A DNA stretch of 64,000 nt from Thunnus maccoyii (GCF_910596095.1 NC_056534.1:8184990-8248989), one strand, 5' to 3'; counted from the stretch's first letter, positions 13,105 to 25,114 are shown. The notes: generated by a model not told the origin, from the letters alone. Numbers and translations: made by a program.

Positions 13105-14786
13105 CTCCTACACACCTGTCTGTGAACAGATGCGCAAAGACAACCTTTCATTGAGACAGATTTTAACTGATGTGTTAATGCAGTGATGCGTCTGAAATGG
13201 CTCGAATACACTGGAGCATCCGTCATTGAACCACAGAGCAGAAAAGGCGGTCTGGGTGTAGCTAAGGTTGCTTTCAATAAGGAACTCCACAAAGACATCT
13301 CAGGAAAACTGACAGTGAGAAACATTTCCCCAAAATATGTCAACTGCCTTCACAGGAAAATAACATTCAAATAGCAACTTTCTTCAGTTTCTCAGGGAAA
13401 ACCTGCCTCATCCGCCCTTCATCCTCCACTCTGACAAGTCCCTCACACTCCATCATTTACTGTTTTTCCCTATGAAGAAAACCCATGTCAAGTACATTTG
13501 GGAGCCTCTTTGTTAAGTCTCCTCCTCTGTGTATTTCTTATGCACAAAACATATTGTAAAAGGAAGCTGTTGGCATTTTATTCTCTGTGTGAAACATTTA
13601 CTTTTACCCTTTTCTAACCTTTCAAAACCAGGCATTTGAACTCCAAATCTATCAATACATGAGAAAAATGTTTATAAATTCTGTTTCCTGAAAGAGGAAA
13701 AAAAAAAATCATACCCGTTCTCTCGGCAACTATTCTTTTTTTCCCCCTAATTGGGATTAAAAAAAATTGACAGAAGAAGAACACAGACTGCAGTTTAAGT
13801 TCCTATTTCACCACATTTCAGAGTTTATTGTACAATCAGGTCAGTTCACACACAATGGTCCATTGCACTGGATCATTAAAACTGGCGTCAACATGAAAAC
13901 AATCACATTGCTAATATCTCCCAGTGTGGCGATATCATTAGGGATTATTACAAACACCTTTACAGGGAGAAAAAGTGGATCAGGTTTAGTGTTGTTTGGG
14001 CTCAGGAGATTCTGAGCCTTCAGTTGTAAGAAGATGACACTTGTCTTTAAAAAGAATTTTTTCAAGTCGCATCAAAATATATACACATAAAAAATATTAA
14101 AAATTTTATTGAAAGACAAGTGTGGTCGTTTGAGAGAGAGAGAGAGAGAGAGAGTGAGAGAGAGAGACAGAGACACGTGTGGAAAGTTACACAGATGGCG
14201 TGGACGTTTTTACTGTTGCACAAAATCTGATCATACAGTTGAGGAAGGTGACAATGTAATGTTTGTCTTAAAAAAACAGTGTGTGTCCAGCACACACAAA
14301 CATACAAACCCACTCACACGCACACGCACTCCCTGAAGAGGAATGAGGATAAAGGACTTTGGAGACCCTGGCTGGCTGTTGTTTTTTTGTAAAAGTTGAA
14401 CTTAGACTTGCAGACACACACACACACACGCACGCACGCACACACTCACAAATGTTTAAGACCATGGATACGGCTTCAGAGACGGATGGAAGGTTGAAAG
14501 CAGAGAAAGAGAAAGTGACAGATAAGGCAGGAAGCTATTTTTATGCCTACGAGCCAGAGTGTGCCGCACTCAAAATTCCCTTTCAACTATTTTCCCTGCC
14601 AACTATTTTTACATTTTTTAAACCAGACAAGATCTCCATATGATGGTTTATTATTTGCCACAGTGGTTGGTACTGTGGACAAACTAACCTGCTGCAACAA
14701 AAATGTAACCAGCGTCTGGCTGGTAGCTGGTGTTCATTCCCAAACCAGTGACCACATCAGAGAGGAGGAAAGACAGGAAGGAGGTG
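13105..14786. other. Downstream flank of dnal4; short simple repeats
   Basis: Holds an interrupted GA run at 14131-14174 and short CA/CG-rich tracts near 14300 and 14415-14440. It includes the probable dnal4 3' UTR, about 14600-14786. No other gene is recognised. Confidence 0.55.
14647..14652 (-). terminator. dnal4: Candidate poly(A) signal of dnal4
   Basis: The plus-strand TTTATT reads AATAAA on the minus strand, 135 bases past the dnal4 stop codon. That would give a short 3' UTR. It is a hexamer match only; no transcript evidence is available. Confidence 0.5.
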
Positions 14787-17700
14787 CTAGGAGCATTTCC
14801 ACACGCACACTGCTAGACTTCCTCCGAAGAACATGTAGAGCAGGTTCTTCACCTCGTGCGTGACCTCAAAGCCGAAGCCTTCGCCGATCACCACGTGCCA
14901 CGAGCTGCCGAATTTCTTGTCCATGGACTCTTTGATCATCTTAGCTGCACTCTGGGGAAGACAGCGAGAGACAAAACGGATAGAAAAAACATCCATCAAT
15001 GAAGAATGGGAACTTGTTATGAATTAAATCTTAGAACAAAACATCTGACACAATACCTTTGTCTCCGTTTCACTACATACAGCACAGCAGGCAAATATTT
15101 ATTTCTAACCAACCTACCAAATAAACATAAAAGACTGACAGCACAATGTACACATACCTCATTGTTAGTAGCAAACTTTTCACAGGCTGTCACACACAGC
15201 TCCATAGTCTCAACCCTCATTTCCTCGGGCATGTCTGTGTGCTGAAGACAAACACAAATCACAAAAAACATGTTTTTTTTCCTGACTGAATATGAATCTG
15301 TTCCATTATATAACATTATGCGAGTGAGTGTCAGACAAACAAGAATTACGCATTCTGACTTCAAAGGGCGAAAACTATTTCAGAATGTTTGACAGAGTTC
15401 AAAAGCCGTGGAAAACAAGACGTTTTGCTGGATGCTGCAATCGCGAGTGTAAAGCGTAGCGCGCATCAGCTGCGTTGCATCACTCGATGCCCGTAGCACA
15501 CACTGAGCGCATTATAGTGGAGCTGCAACTAACTTATTTTCATGATCAATTAATCTGCAGATTGTTTTCTTGATTAATTGATTAGTTATTTGGTCTAAAA
15601 AAATGTCAGAAAATGGTGAAAAATATCACAGTGTTTCCCAAAGCTGAAGATGACCTCAAGCAACAATCCATAACTCAAAGTTTTCACTTCACTGTCATAA
15701 AAGACTAAAGGAATTAGAAAATATTCACATTTTAGAAGCTGGAATCAGAGAATTTGGACATTTTTTTCTTAAAGAATGACTCAAAACAATCAATCAGTTA
15801 TAAAAACAGTTGGCGATTAATCTTACAGTTGCAGCTCTATATCATACAGGCGAGGTACAGTAGAGGGGATGTTCTGATCCGGGAAGCAAATATTATCAAA
15901 CTGCTGCTTTTCTGACCTACGTTGATCCTGGGAAACAGGACAACAGAATGTATTGACAAGTTGTTGTTGATCCACGATGACACACGTCATGACACACCCA
16001 GCGTGTGTGTCCCTCCAGAGTCAGAGCAGTCTTAAAGGTCTCTCATCTTTACTTTATGACAAACTCAGACCTGCACTATCTACCATGGTGATGCCAGTGT
16101 TTAGTCTGTATGTTGTGACTGCCCAAATGTGACAACACAGACATAACGGCTGAAAGAGCGACTGTTGTTGAGCTACAAGTCATATGCACTCTACACTTAC
16201 ACACTTTAGCCATCACAGAAACAGTCTTAACGCTGCTGTGATGTCTGTCTGCTATGGTTTGCTAATGTTAGACTACAAGCTGAAAGGGTTACTAAAATTA
16301 TAAATAAAAGAGATCCATTTTGATAAAATAGAACACTACCCAAAGGCAAGTCTAAAAAGGTGAGTCTTGAGCTGCTTTTTAAAAGATGTCAGCGGATCTC
16401 AAGTCCAACAAGAGACGATTCCAAAGTTTAGGAGCCACGACTTCGCTCCAGTTTTGAGCCTGAAGCGAGGAACAGCCAACAAACCCTCATTAGTGGATCT
16501 TACTGGTAATATAAAGTCTGCGGTTGATCTCTAATAAGCAGCTGCCTGACCATACAGAGCTCTAACAGTACTGAAGTCTCAAGACTCTTGAAAGAATGCC
16601 CGACAAAAGTTGACGGTAACCGGCGACAGTGTCTGAGAGCTTTTTTAATCTTTTGGTTATCAAATTTCCTTCCTCCGTCCCCCCGTCTGAGGTCTGTATT
16701 GTGTGCAGAGTTCACTGTACGTGTTTAGAGGAACTGACATTGTTATTGTTTTGTTGTACTTGTCAACCCATTTAAATTGTTCTATTCTGATGTTTTGTAC
16801 GGCCTATGTATAGTGTTGTTGGATGCCATGGCAATGCTGTAACTGTACTGGTCACTGTATGTACTGTAAGTGCAAACATTGATTATACAGAACTGTGCAG
16901 AAGTTTTAGACACTTTAGATGTTTAAATTATTTTGCATAATGCAACACCATCAGGGTCATGTCTGATCGGTCCCAAATTCATTCTGCGGTATGACAACGA
17001 CCCCAAACATCCAGCCAGAGTCATAAAGAACTATCTTCATCAATAAGAAGAATAAGTAGTCCCGCAACAGATGGTATGGCCCCCACAGAACCCTGATCTC
17101 AAGAACTGTGGAAACTCCTCCAAGATGCTTGGAACAACCTCCCTGCCAAGTAACTTGAAAAGCTGTGTGTAGGTGTACCAAGAATTGACGTTGTTTAAAA
17201 GGCAAAGCATGCTCACACCAAACACTGATTTCAGTTAGGTTTCTCCTGTTTACTTACTTCTTACTTTGTAAGAAGTTAATTGACGAATGAAAACTATTCA
17301 TGGCATTATTTTTGAGAGCATCCGCACTTTACTCTTAGTGCCTACAACAGTACTGTTTTTGCCAACTATTAAACTAATTTGCAACTATTTTGATAATTCC
17401 AAATTCTCTGACTCCAGCTTCTCAAATATGAATATTTTCTGGTTTCTTTAGTTGCAGCCCTACAGAGCACATATCTCCTTGTGTTATCAGTTATGATTAC
17501 ATTAGCTTGTTAACTTGTAATTTGTATCAACATGTGATGTAGCATTCAGTGACATTGAGATATGTCCTTACATCACATAAGAGATGGTTCATGCCGCCTC
17601 TGATTTTAGCTGGTATGTATGATTATTGAATTTAATCATACTTGCCTAACTACATTTCAGCTTCATTCCAGTTGCAACCTGCAAAAACAGCTCTACTAAC

Positions 17701-17908
17701 CTAACTGCAGCAGCACAAAACTGCAAAGAGTAACTTATAAGCAGAATACAGTTTAGATCTTGTCAGTGCAGAATAAGTTATGCAGTTATGATGTTCTTGT
17801 CCTCTGCCCAGAGGCTCTGTCCCACATGTCTCCTACCCTGATGAGAGGGAAGCTGTGCAGTCTCTTGTAGTCGGCCTCTTCTTTCTTTCCCTCGCCAGTC
17901 CCTGCCAT
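14787..17908 (-). CDS. dnal4: Dynein axonemal light chain 4
   Basis: Coding exons are 17837-17908 (24 codons from the ATG), 15158-15241 (28 codons) and 14787-14951 (54 codons plus TAG), all phase 0, giving 106 residues. Human DNAL4 has 105. The protein is an LC8-like dynein light chain, a small dimeric subunit of (axonemal) dynein motors. Landmark blocks are EADYKRLHSFPLIR, DMPEEMRVETMELCVTACEK, KKFGSSWHVVIGEGFGFEVT and the end FGGSLAVCVWKCS, nearly identical to the human protein. A strong acceptor (TTTGCAG, exon from 17916) lies eight bases upstream of the ATG, so a non-coding first exon exists, probably ending at 18449. The gene is complete and intact. The 2.6-kb intron between exons 1 and 2 is filled with transposon debris. 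Confidence 0.98.
15520..15837 (+). mobile_element. MITE with GAGCTGCAACT termini, full-length copy
   Basis: Begins GAGCTGCAACTAAC and ends GTTGCAGCTC, forming short terminal inverted repeats around 318 bp with no coding capacity. Internal landmarks are ATGTCAGAAAATGGTGAAAA and TCAGAGAATTTGGACATTTT. The same family occurs inverted at 17361-17460 (fragment) and 46266-46566. I recognise it as a very common fish repeat. I could not read a clean target-site duplication. Confidence 0.8.
16302..16650 (+). repeat. Dispersed repeat, copy B
   Basis: The second copy of the repeat at 12739-13104, in the same orientation, here inside the first coding intron of dnal4. Shared runs include CCAAAGGCAAGTCTA and CTGACCATACAGA. 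The 71-residue minus-strand frame here mirrors the frame over copy A and is not coding. Confidence 0.75.
16884..17360 (+). mobile_element. Degenerate Tc1/mariner-type transposon remnant
   Basis: The left end reads TATACAGAACTGTGCAGAAG, like the termini of a fish Tc1 family, with a decayed right end near 17338-17355 (GTGCCTACAACAGTACTG). Inside, one plus frame reads YDNDPKHPARVIKNYLH then a stop, followed by MVWPPQNPDL. These are the DNDPKH block with the second catalytic Asp and the PPQNPDL block of Tc1 transposases. The N-terminal two thirds and the third catalytic residue are missing, so it is inactive. It lies in a dnal4 intron. Confidence 0.82.
17361..17460 (-). mobile_element. Fragment of the GAGCTGCAACT MITE
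   Basis: Matches one end of the element at 15520-15837 in the opposite orientation: GATAATTCCAAATTCTCTGA, then GAATATTTTCTGG, ending GTTGCAGCCC. It directly abuts the right end of the Tc1 remnant. Confidence 0.65.
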
Positions 17909-17916
17909 CCCGACTC

Positions 17917-18448
17917 CTGCAAAAGTACCAACATGGGAAATATTAATCCATAAGGCGCTTGACCCCTTAGTTTGGACGGGGACAAAATGTATTAAAAACT
18001 GAGAAGCATTTCATGTCATGAGCATGGACAGTCCAGTATAGCAGAACAAGCTCCCACATCTGTAGCTAACAACACTCTGTAACAGTACCCGGCTACAGAC
18101 GAGGTTAGCTTTATCACTTAGCCAGTGCTAGCTAGCAACAAAAAAGTATCTTGTCATAGTTTCCATAAAAATGTCAGGTTTCTAGTTTGAAAAATATCGA
18201 CACATATGGCCTGTTACGGCGGGTTTGTAAACGTGACCAGGCTTCATCAGGTGAGCAACCGTAACTAGCGAACCAGGTTACTAGCCAGCTAATTAGCTTA
18301 GCGTGTTTGGTAGCAAACAGCTGATGCTACCGGTTAATGTTTTCTATCCCAAATTCGACTTATTCAAATCCACCGTCGTATGATTACGAGTTACAGCGTG
18401 TTATCGATAGTTAATAAATACAGGGTGACATCGACGTGAGTTACTTAC
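17917..18448 (-). other. dnal4: 5' UTR intron of dnal4
   Basis: Bounded by the GTAAGT donor at 18443-18448 (minus strand) and the TTTGCAG acceptor ending at 17917. No repeats or exons are seen inside. Confidence 0.65.
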
Positions 18449-18640
18449 GAGGCGTTTGTTCAGCGAAAACTTCTGTTTGGCTCCCAGTTCGGTTGTTAAG
18501 GAGACATTTTAAACAAGAGATAACCGTGCAGGGAAAGCCCCGCCTACTACAGCCTAGCTTCGTTCCTATTGGTTCAGAGACTGTCAATCAACATAACGAC
18601 AACCGTTATAAACCGCCCCTTGTCACCAACTGCTGAATCA
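18449..18640 (-). promoter_or_regulatory. dnal4: dnal4 first exon (5' UTR) and core promoter
   Basis: A strong GTAAGT donor on the minus strand ends a non-coding exon at 18449. Upstream lie a GC box (CCCCGCC near 18538) and an inverted CCAAT box (ATTGGTTC near 18568). There is no TATA box. This looks like a housekeeping-type promoter. The transcription start is inferred to lie at about 18500 and is not proven. Confidence 0.6.
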
Positions 18641-18708
18641 ACTTTTTTCTGTTATTTTCCGTTTTCCAAGGACTATGTTAATGGAAACGTTAATTCAACA
18701 GTATAGCA

Positions 18709-20185
18709 ACCAGTGGTGGTGGTCTTCACTTAAGTAAAAGTACCACTAGAGCAATGTAAAAAAAATACTCTATTACAAGTAAAAGTCCTGCATGAAAAAT
18801 CTACTTCAGTAAAGTACATTATTAGCAGCAAAATGTAGTTAAAGTATTGCAGTAAAAGTAGTTGTTTGGTCCCTCTGACTGATATATTATTATATATGAC
18901 ATCATTAGATTATTAATACTGAAGCATCAGTGTTAGAGCAGCATGTTAATGTTGTAGCTGCTGGAGGTGGAGCTAGTTTGAACCACTTTATATACAGTTA
19001 ACTAGTTTAGTCCAGTGATTCCCAACCTAGGGTTCAGGTCCCTCCAGAGGGTCACCAGATAAACCTGAGGGGTCACGAGATGATTAATGGGAGAGGAAAG
19101 AAGAAAAAACTAAGTTCTGTTTTCAGTTTTTGGACTTTTTCTCTAATCTTCGATTTCTGGTAAAAAAGTGGATCATTTGAACATTTATTGAAATGAAACC
19201 ATGTGAGAAGTTTAGAGGGAAAAATCACTATTTGGTGGAGCTGTTAACAACTCAGACATCTGAAATGTGACCCTGAGTACACACTGCTTTTTATAAGACG
19301 TCAAAAGCTAGAACGGTTGGAAACCACTGGTTTCATCTTTAACAATGTGTGGTATTTGAAAAGCTTGTTATATTATCCATTGTGCCAAATCTATCTATCT
19401 AGCGATGGAAGTAACCTATTCAGATCATTTTCCTCCCCTTTCTAACCTCTGCAGTTATGTAAAAAAAAATCATTAAAAAAATCTTCTGCTTTGAACAATA
19501 ATATGAGTCTGATATGGTTTTCCCACAAAAAAGATCAATAACCTTGTTAAAAATCCTTAAAATGACCTTAAAAACCAGCATCTGTGAATATGCAAATATT
19601 TCAAAAGTTCAACTGCTGTACACAACATATCACCTTCCTCACCATCCTCAGTGTTTGTGCACTGGAGGATTCAACTTTCCACATCACACTTGTTTAAATT
19701 GCATACTGACTCCAAACCAGTTGTGACATATCATGATAGTAGGTACATGCCTTTAAACTCAGACTTTTCTCCTTCAGCAGATGAATTTGAAAACAGCCTT
19801 CTAGTGTCAAATTCTGCATGTACATCACTCAAAGTAGACTTTTAACTGCTTTGCAACTGGGTATTTTATTACTACAACAACACATAATTTTTATTTTATT
19901 TATTTAATAATTCAAGCTTAAAGAAATACAAACAATATACAGAACATGATATGATACAGAACAGGACCAACCCACCAGTGCTGCACAACCACAACCATTG
20001 GTTCATAAAATGATCATATATTTTGTGTGCAAAATTATAATCTGAAAAGTACCTATTTCTGTCAAATATATGTTGTGCAGTAAAAAGTCCAATATTCCCC
20101 TCTGAAATGTTACAATACATAGCATAAAATAGAGATAAAATAAATATTTAAGTAAATAAATGTAACGAGTAAATGTACGTTTGTT
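18709..20185 (+). mobile_element. Fish MITE block with nested insertion
   Basis: The left part carries AAGTAAAAGTACCAC, AAAGTATTGCAGTAAAAGTA and AATGTTGTAGCTGCTGG; the right part carries CAGTAAAAAGTCCAATATTC and ends near AGTAAATGTACG. These are the two ends of a common fish repeat. It is interrupted by a second element at 19013-19328 and by other sequence from about 19380 to 20060. A partial relative lies inverted near 57790-57960. The outer limits are approximate. Confidence 0.65.
19013..19328 (+). mobile_element. hAT-type MITE with CAGTG termini
   Basis: Begins CAGTGATTCCCAACC and ends GGTTGGAAACCACTG, near-perfect inverted repeats over 316 bp, with no open frame. The flanking octamers are GTTTAGTC and GTTTCATC (6 of 8 equal), compatible with a decayed 8-bp hAT target duplication. 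It is nested in the larger repeat block. Confidence 0.8.
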
Positions 20186-22079
20186 GTCATCACTCTGTCA
20201 TCTGTCAGCTTGTCTGCTCTAAAATTACACCATCATCTAGCAGACTGTGCGTGAGTAAAAACCGTTCTCTATCCTTCCTAATCAACCCTCTTACTGAATC
20301 TGACCCACATTCAGCTGGAAACATCTGGGTGGAATCCCCAGGTGGAGAGTTTTGACCCAGAATTGTCAGTCTGCTCTACGCACTTTCGCACACAGACATA
20401 TAAAAATCCACAAAGCTCTGAAAGTGAGACAGTCCCTGACTCTCTCTGTGAGAGTTGTGTCTGTTGTCGTGAGGTTGTGCATTTAGCCTCACACGCCCAC
20501 TGGTGATGTTTAACCCAGACTGAAATAACTGCAGCACCATCTGGATTAATTTGGAGTCTGAAACAATGACTCCCTCTTGGATTAGAGTGGATTATCAGTC
20601 CCTTGAGAGGCGGGCAAACAGATCACATTATAATCTTTCTCTCCTTTTCTCTCTCTTCTGTCCTTGTCTTTACCCCTCTTTCTGTGTGAGGTGATATAGA
20701 TTTTAAATCCCTCACCTCACCTCACCTTTCCTGCCTCATCTGCGCTGAAGAATGCTTCCTTAGAGAAATAGGGAGCCATTAACTAATTACATAGTAACAG
20801 ATTATGTTATGTAATGTTTTGGCAAGGTCTCCTATCAGCCCAATTGACCCGGTTTGGTTACATCATCGGTTAAAGAGCCAGATAAATACATTCTACTTCA
20901 ATTTGTGCATATTTATCCATGTACAGTGTGTGTGAATAGTTGTGTGATCAGCTGATCTCAAGTCAAAAACAAAACTCCAATGTTGTAAAATTGAACGAGA
21001 GGAGAGTAATTTTAAGAAAAAGTAGGATATTAAAGATGAGCAAGAAGAGAGAAATTATTAGAGAAAGAATGTAGAATAGATATTACATCTGCAGACATTT
21101 AATTTAGATATTTTTTTCAGTTTTTAGGATTGTAAGCACAGAACAAGACATGCGTTTTTCTTTTGTTGTTGTTTGTTTGTGATTTTTTAATGAATTTTAT
21201 TATATACACAACATTAAACCAAAACAAACAAGACATACAGTAAAAAGAGATGACAATATAAGTAAAAAATACAACTATAGCCACCAGACTAAAAATAAGA
21301 ACAACAACACATTAATGATGGATACGAATCAAATCAAGTATGGATAGTATTCAGTAATACTAAAATAATGGAAAGGGTTCAATATTTTTGAAGATGCAAC
21401 AGAGGAGTTTTTGTTCCACACATGAATTCTTAACAGTTGAATTTCGGATAATCTCTTGATTGCAGCCACCATCCCGAACTTGAGGCAGTTACTGAAAGTT
21501 CAGAGCAGCCAATTAAAGCGTGCAGTGAATATACAGTATAGAATCAAAAATCTTTGACCAGTGGAGACCAAGTCAGCGCTGCCAAATGTCTGATAATTAC
21601 CATATTTGTATGATTATTTTTCCCTCTGTAAGATATACGATCAAGTCCCATAATGTATGATAATTTGATCCTAGTATTAGTACAGGGCAACCTGTGCATG
21701 CTATGTCTCACAAATTGCGTCAATTTTTCTCCGATATGCCTGCTTTGATAAGATATTTTACATTAGTACATTTGTGACCGAGCATCTGCAGACCATGTTT
21801 TCTGAAATTACACATATACGCCTATTTGTTCTCTTGGTTATGACTTGTGTACAATACTTTTCCTCCAAATACAATAATTTTAAGCCTCTGCTACGATACT
21901 TTAACATTTCCCATCTGGTAAAGCTGGACCAAATGGACCAAAATTAAAATGAATGGGCTAATGTGACCTACACCATGTTAAATCCAGAACATGTTCTATT
22001 ATATTAAATTTACTTTTTTTACACAATTGGCAGAGCAAGAATCCACATTTCAGGACAGTAAATTAGAAGCAACAGCCAG
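20186..22079. other. Intergenic DNA; no gene recognised
   Basis: AT-rich spacer. The sequence after 21170 (AATGAATTTTATTATATACA onward) resembles the A-rich 3' end of a retroelement on the minus strand. I cannot define an element with confidence. Confidence 0.45.
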
Positions 22080-22290
22080 CAGCGCCGTTTAGCTTAGCTT
22101 AGCACAGAACAAACACAGAACAGCTAACCTGGCTCTGCATGATCAATGGTAACAAAATCTGCCGATCAGAATCTTTAAGGTCTACGAATAAACAAATGAT
22201 ATCTCATTACAAAAACCAAAGCTCAAAAACTACATGTTGTGGTTTTATTGAGTGTTATTACTATTTCTCGACCAGACAAATACACTTTTT
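22080..22290. repeat. Dispersed fish repeat fragment
   Basis: Contains TTTAGCTTAGCTTAGCACAG, ACCTGGCTCTGCATGATC and ACTACATGTTGTGGTTTTAT, which I recognise as a short interspersed repeat common in percomorph fish. The ends are not clear. Confidence 0.5.
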
Positions 22291-22479
22291 GTGAATGAAT
22301 TTTAAAAAAAGAGACATGAAATGTTAGTGAAATTAGTGAGCTTCAGAGTTGCTGGGAAGGAGATTTTGTTACCTTTGGAGAGAGCCAGACCAGCTGTTCC
22401 CCTAGCTTAGTAGTAGTAGTAGTATTGATATTCTTATCTAACTCTCACTTACATGTGAAAAGGGCTAAATCTACCTACT

Positions 22480-24480
22480 ACTTGCACAATCTTTGACTAT
22501 GGTAACAACTCAGCAAATTCTGGAAAGTGGTAAAATATCTTTAAGGCATTACTTCATCCACCCTCCCTCAGCAGATTATATTGGACTCTAAAGTTGTGAA
22601 TGACGAAAAGGATATTTATAATGCTTTTAATGATCATTTTATCAAATCAAGCTTTCTGTTTAATAAACTCAGTGGCATGGATGAGTCACTAGAGGCCCAA
22701 GATAATGTCTCTATCACTATTTCAGAGGAAGAGATGGCCTTATCTCCAAGAAAAGTCTCTTTTCTTTTAGACCAATTAACTGCTTTGAAGTTCTCCTTGC
22801 TTTGTGTAATCCTAAGTACATGAAAAGCTCTCTGGGCGCAGACAAGTTAGATCCCTATCTTTTAACTCTTGCTGCCCTCATCATTGCTGAGCCTTTGACA
22901 CAAATTTTTAATTTAACACTCTTCTCTGGTTCAATTCCAAAAGTCTGGAAATCCTCTACATAAAGGGGGAGATTCAAATGATCTGAATAACTACATACTA
23001 ATAACTACTACCTATCTCCAAACTCCCATGTCTAGCAAAGTTGTTGGAATCTTTTATAAATGAACAGGTTTTTGTCTGCAAATGCTATTTTAAGTACCTA
23101 TCAATCTGATTTTAGAGCTGGCCATAGCACCATTACAGCAGCCACTGTTGTTTTAAATGACATAGTCTCTGCTCTCGATAGTAGGAAACATTGTACAGCT
23201 TTGTTTATTTATCTATCAAAGGTTTTTAACACTGTTAATAACAGACTACTTCTGCATAAAATGGTCTTGATGGGTTTTGAGGATGCATCCTTTAAATGGT
23301 TTCAGGACTACCTCTCTGATAGAGCACAGTGCTACAGGATTGAAGTCAGAGGTTTTCGGATTAAAAAATGGGGTTCCACAAGGCTCAATTTTAGGCCCAT
23401 CGTTGTTTACCTTATATATTGATGATTTCTGGGCCTCAGTAGACAACTGTAAAGCACACTTTTATGGAGATTATAGTATTCTTTATTCTTATACACCATC
23501 TGTGGAACAAGCTGTGTCAAATCTTCAGTTTGTATTTGACTGTGCGTGGACATCCTTGAAAAATCTTAGATTGTTTTTAAATGAGTCCAAGACTAAATTT
23601 ATGATATTTACAAGGTTAAGAAAGTATGATCACACCTACAGTATTCCTTATCTGAGTAGGGCCCAAAGTGAACATGTCACAGATTACAAATACCTGGGCA
23701 TTTGGCTAGATGATAAGCTTTCATTTAAAACGCACGTACTTGAACTCACAAAGAAGGTGAGAATTAAACTGTGTGCACTGTACAGGATCCGGCCATGCTT
23801 CTCTTTAGAAAACAGAGTGGCAATTGTTCAATCAACTCTAATGTCAGTCTTAGATTATGGTGATATTGTGTATATACATGCAGCCCCATCCACACTGAAA
23901 TCACTTGACGCAGTTTCCCACAGTTCACTACGTTTTATTACTGTGGATGGTTTTAGAACTCATCACCATGAATTATACCTGAATGATGGTCTTTTCTCAA
24001 TGATAGAAGGGAAAGATACTGCCTCCTTTTTGTTTATAAGGATATGCTAGACAAGTTACCCTCCTACCTCACTTCTCTTTTAAAAGATCGGTCATCAAAC
24101 AAGCTCACAGAAATGTATATCCTTTGAAACTCCCCAGATCAATACTGAGCTTGGCAAAATAGCTTTTAGCTTTTTTGCACCAAATAAATGGAACAAATTA
24201 CAAGAGGTATTGAAATTGGACAGGTATGTGTCAGTGGATCATTTTAAGTGTTTGCTGGATGATATGGTTGTTGTACAGTGCTCCTGCTTTGGTTGATTCA
24301 TAGACATGATTGCTATTTATTGTTTATTTGTCTGTTAGTTATTTGCTTCATTTGACATTTATTGACATTACTGTGGTTGTTATCATATACTGTATATCCT
24401 TCTAGCCCGTATGAATGTGAACTCAGGGCATTGCTGTAAAAGAGCTTAATGCTCAGTCAATTTTCCCTGAATAAACAATG
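22480..24480 (+). mobile_element. 5'-truncated, degenerate L2/CR1/Rex-type LINE
   Basis: Broken frames together read a non-LTR reverse transcriptase: FWKVVK near 22520, NAFNDHFI (22620), STYQSDFRAGHST (23090), ALFIYLSKVFNT (23200), GVPQGSILGPSLFTLYIDD (23370-23430), FYGDYSILYSY at the active site, and KYLGIWLDDKLSFKTHV (23690). The catalytic YADD motif is altered to YGDY, and YLSKVFN replaces the usual DLSKAFD, so two catalytic Asp positions are lost. Frameshifts separate 22581-22823, 23060-23422 and 23277-24050. The 3' end is near 24480 (CCTGAATAAACAATGGTTA). The endonuclease domain is absent. The copy is inactive. Confidence 0.9.
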
Positions 24481-25114
24481 GTTATGTTTCCCAAAATGTG
24501 AAACTATTCCTCTAACAAACTCTCCTTCTGTGTATTTTCAGAAATATTAACCCCTGTCCATTTAATCAAAGCATATTACATTAAGATTCAACATTTTCAT
24601 TAGAAACAAACCAGTTTAGACATCAAATGTCTTCAGTAGGATATTTTTAAATGGCAAAGAGTCAAGGATGTTGAACAAAAATCAAGAATATTACTTCTGA
24701 TGTAATTTCACATCTATAAATAACAAAAAAAGCTGAAAGATTTTTTTCTCCCACTGACTATATGATGCAAAATGTTCTACAGTATATATAAATCTTAAAT
24801 TGTTGCAGGTGCTTCCAGCCAAGCAATTTGTAAATAATTTCTCATAGTGAAGCTATGGCATTAAGATGAATTGCAATCAAAGTGCATTGTATGAAAATAA
24901 TTATATATTTTTGAGAAAGAACAAAAGAAATGTTATTACTTAATTCTCAACAATTGGATTTGCTTTTTATGAATGTGTTTTATTTGTGTGTGGTGTTGGT
25001 GTTTGGTTTTGTAATAATAATAAAAGAAGAGATTATATGACAAAAACAACTTGTGCAGTGTGGTGTGTACAATCTTCTTGGATCAAGTGTGAAACAGCTT
25101 CATAAAATACACTG
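24481..25114. other. Intergenic DNA; nothing recognised
   Basis: AT-rich sequence between the LINE and a GA microsatellite. Confidence 0.5.

Noticed and set aside
12954..13343. 129-residue minus-strand open frame
   Set aside because: It covers dispersed repeat copy A. The equivalent frame in copy B (16500-16715) is a degraded version of the same repeat, not a gene family.
16957..17225. 61-82 residue minus-strand open frames
   Set aside because: They are antisense to the Tc1 transposase relic, whose plus-strand blocks are recognisable.
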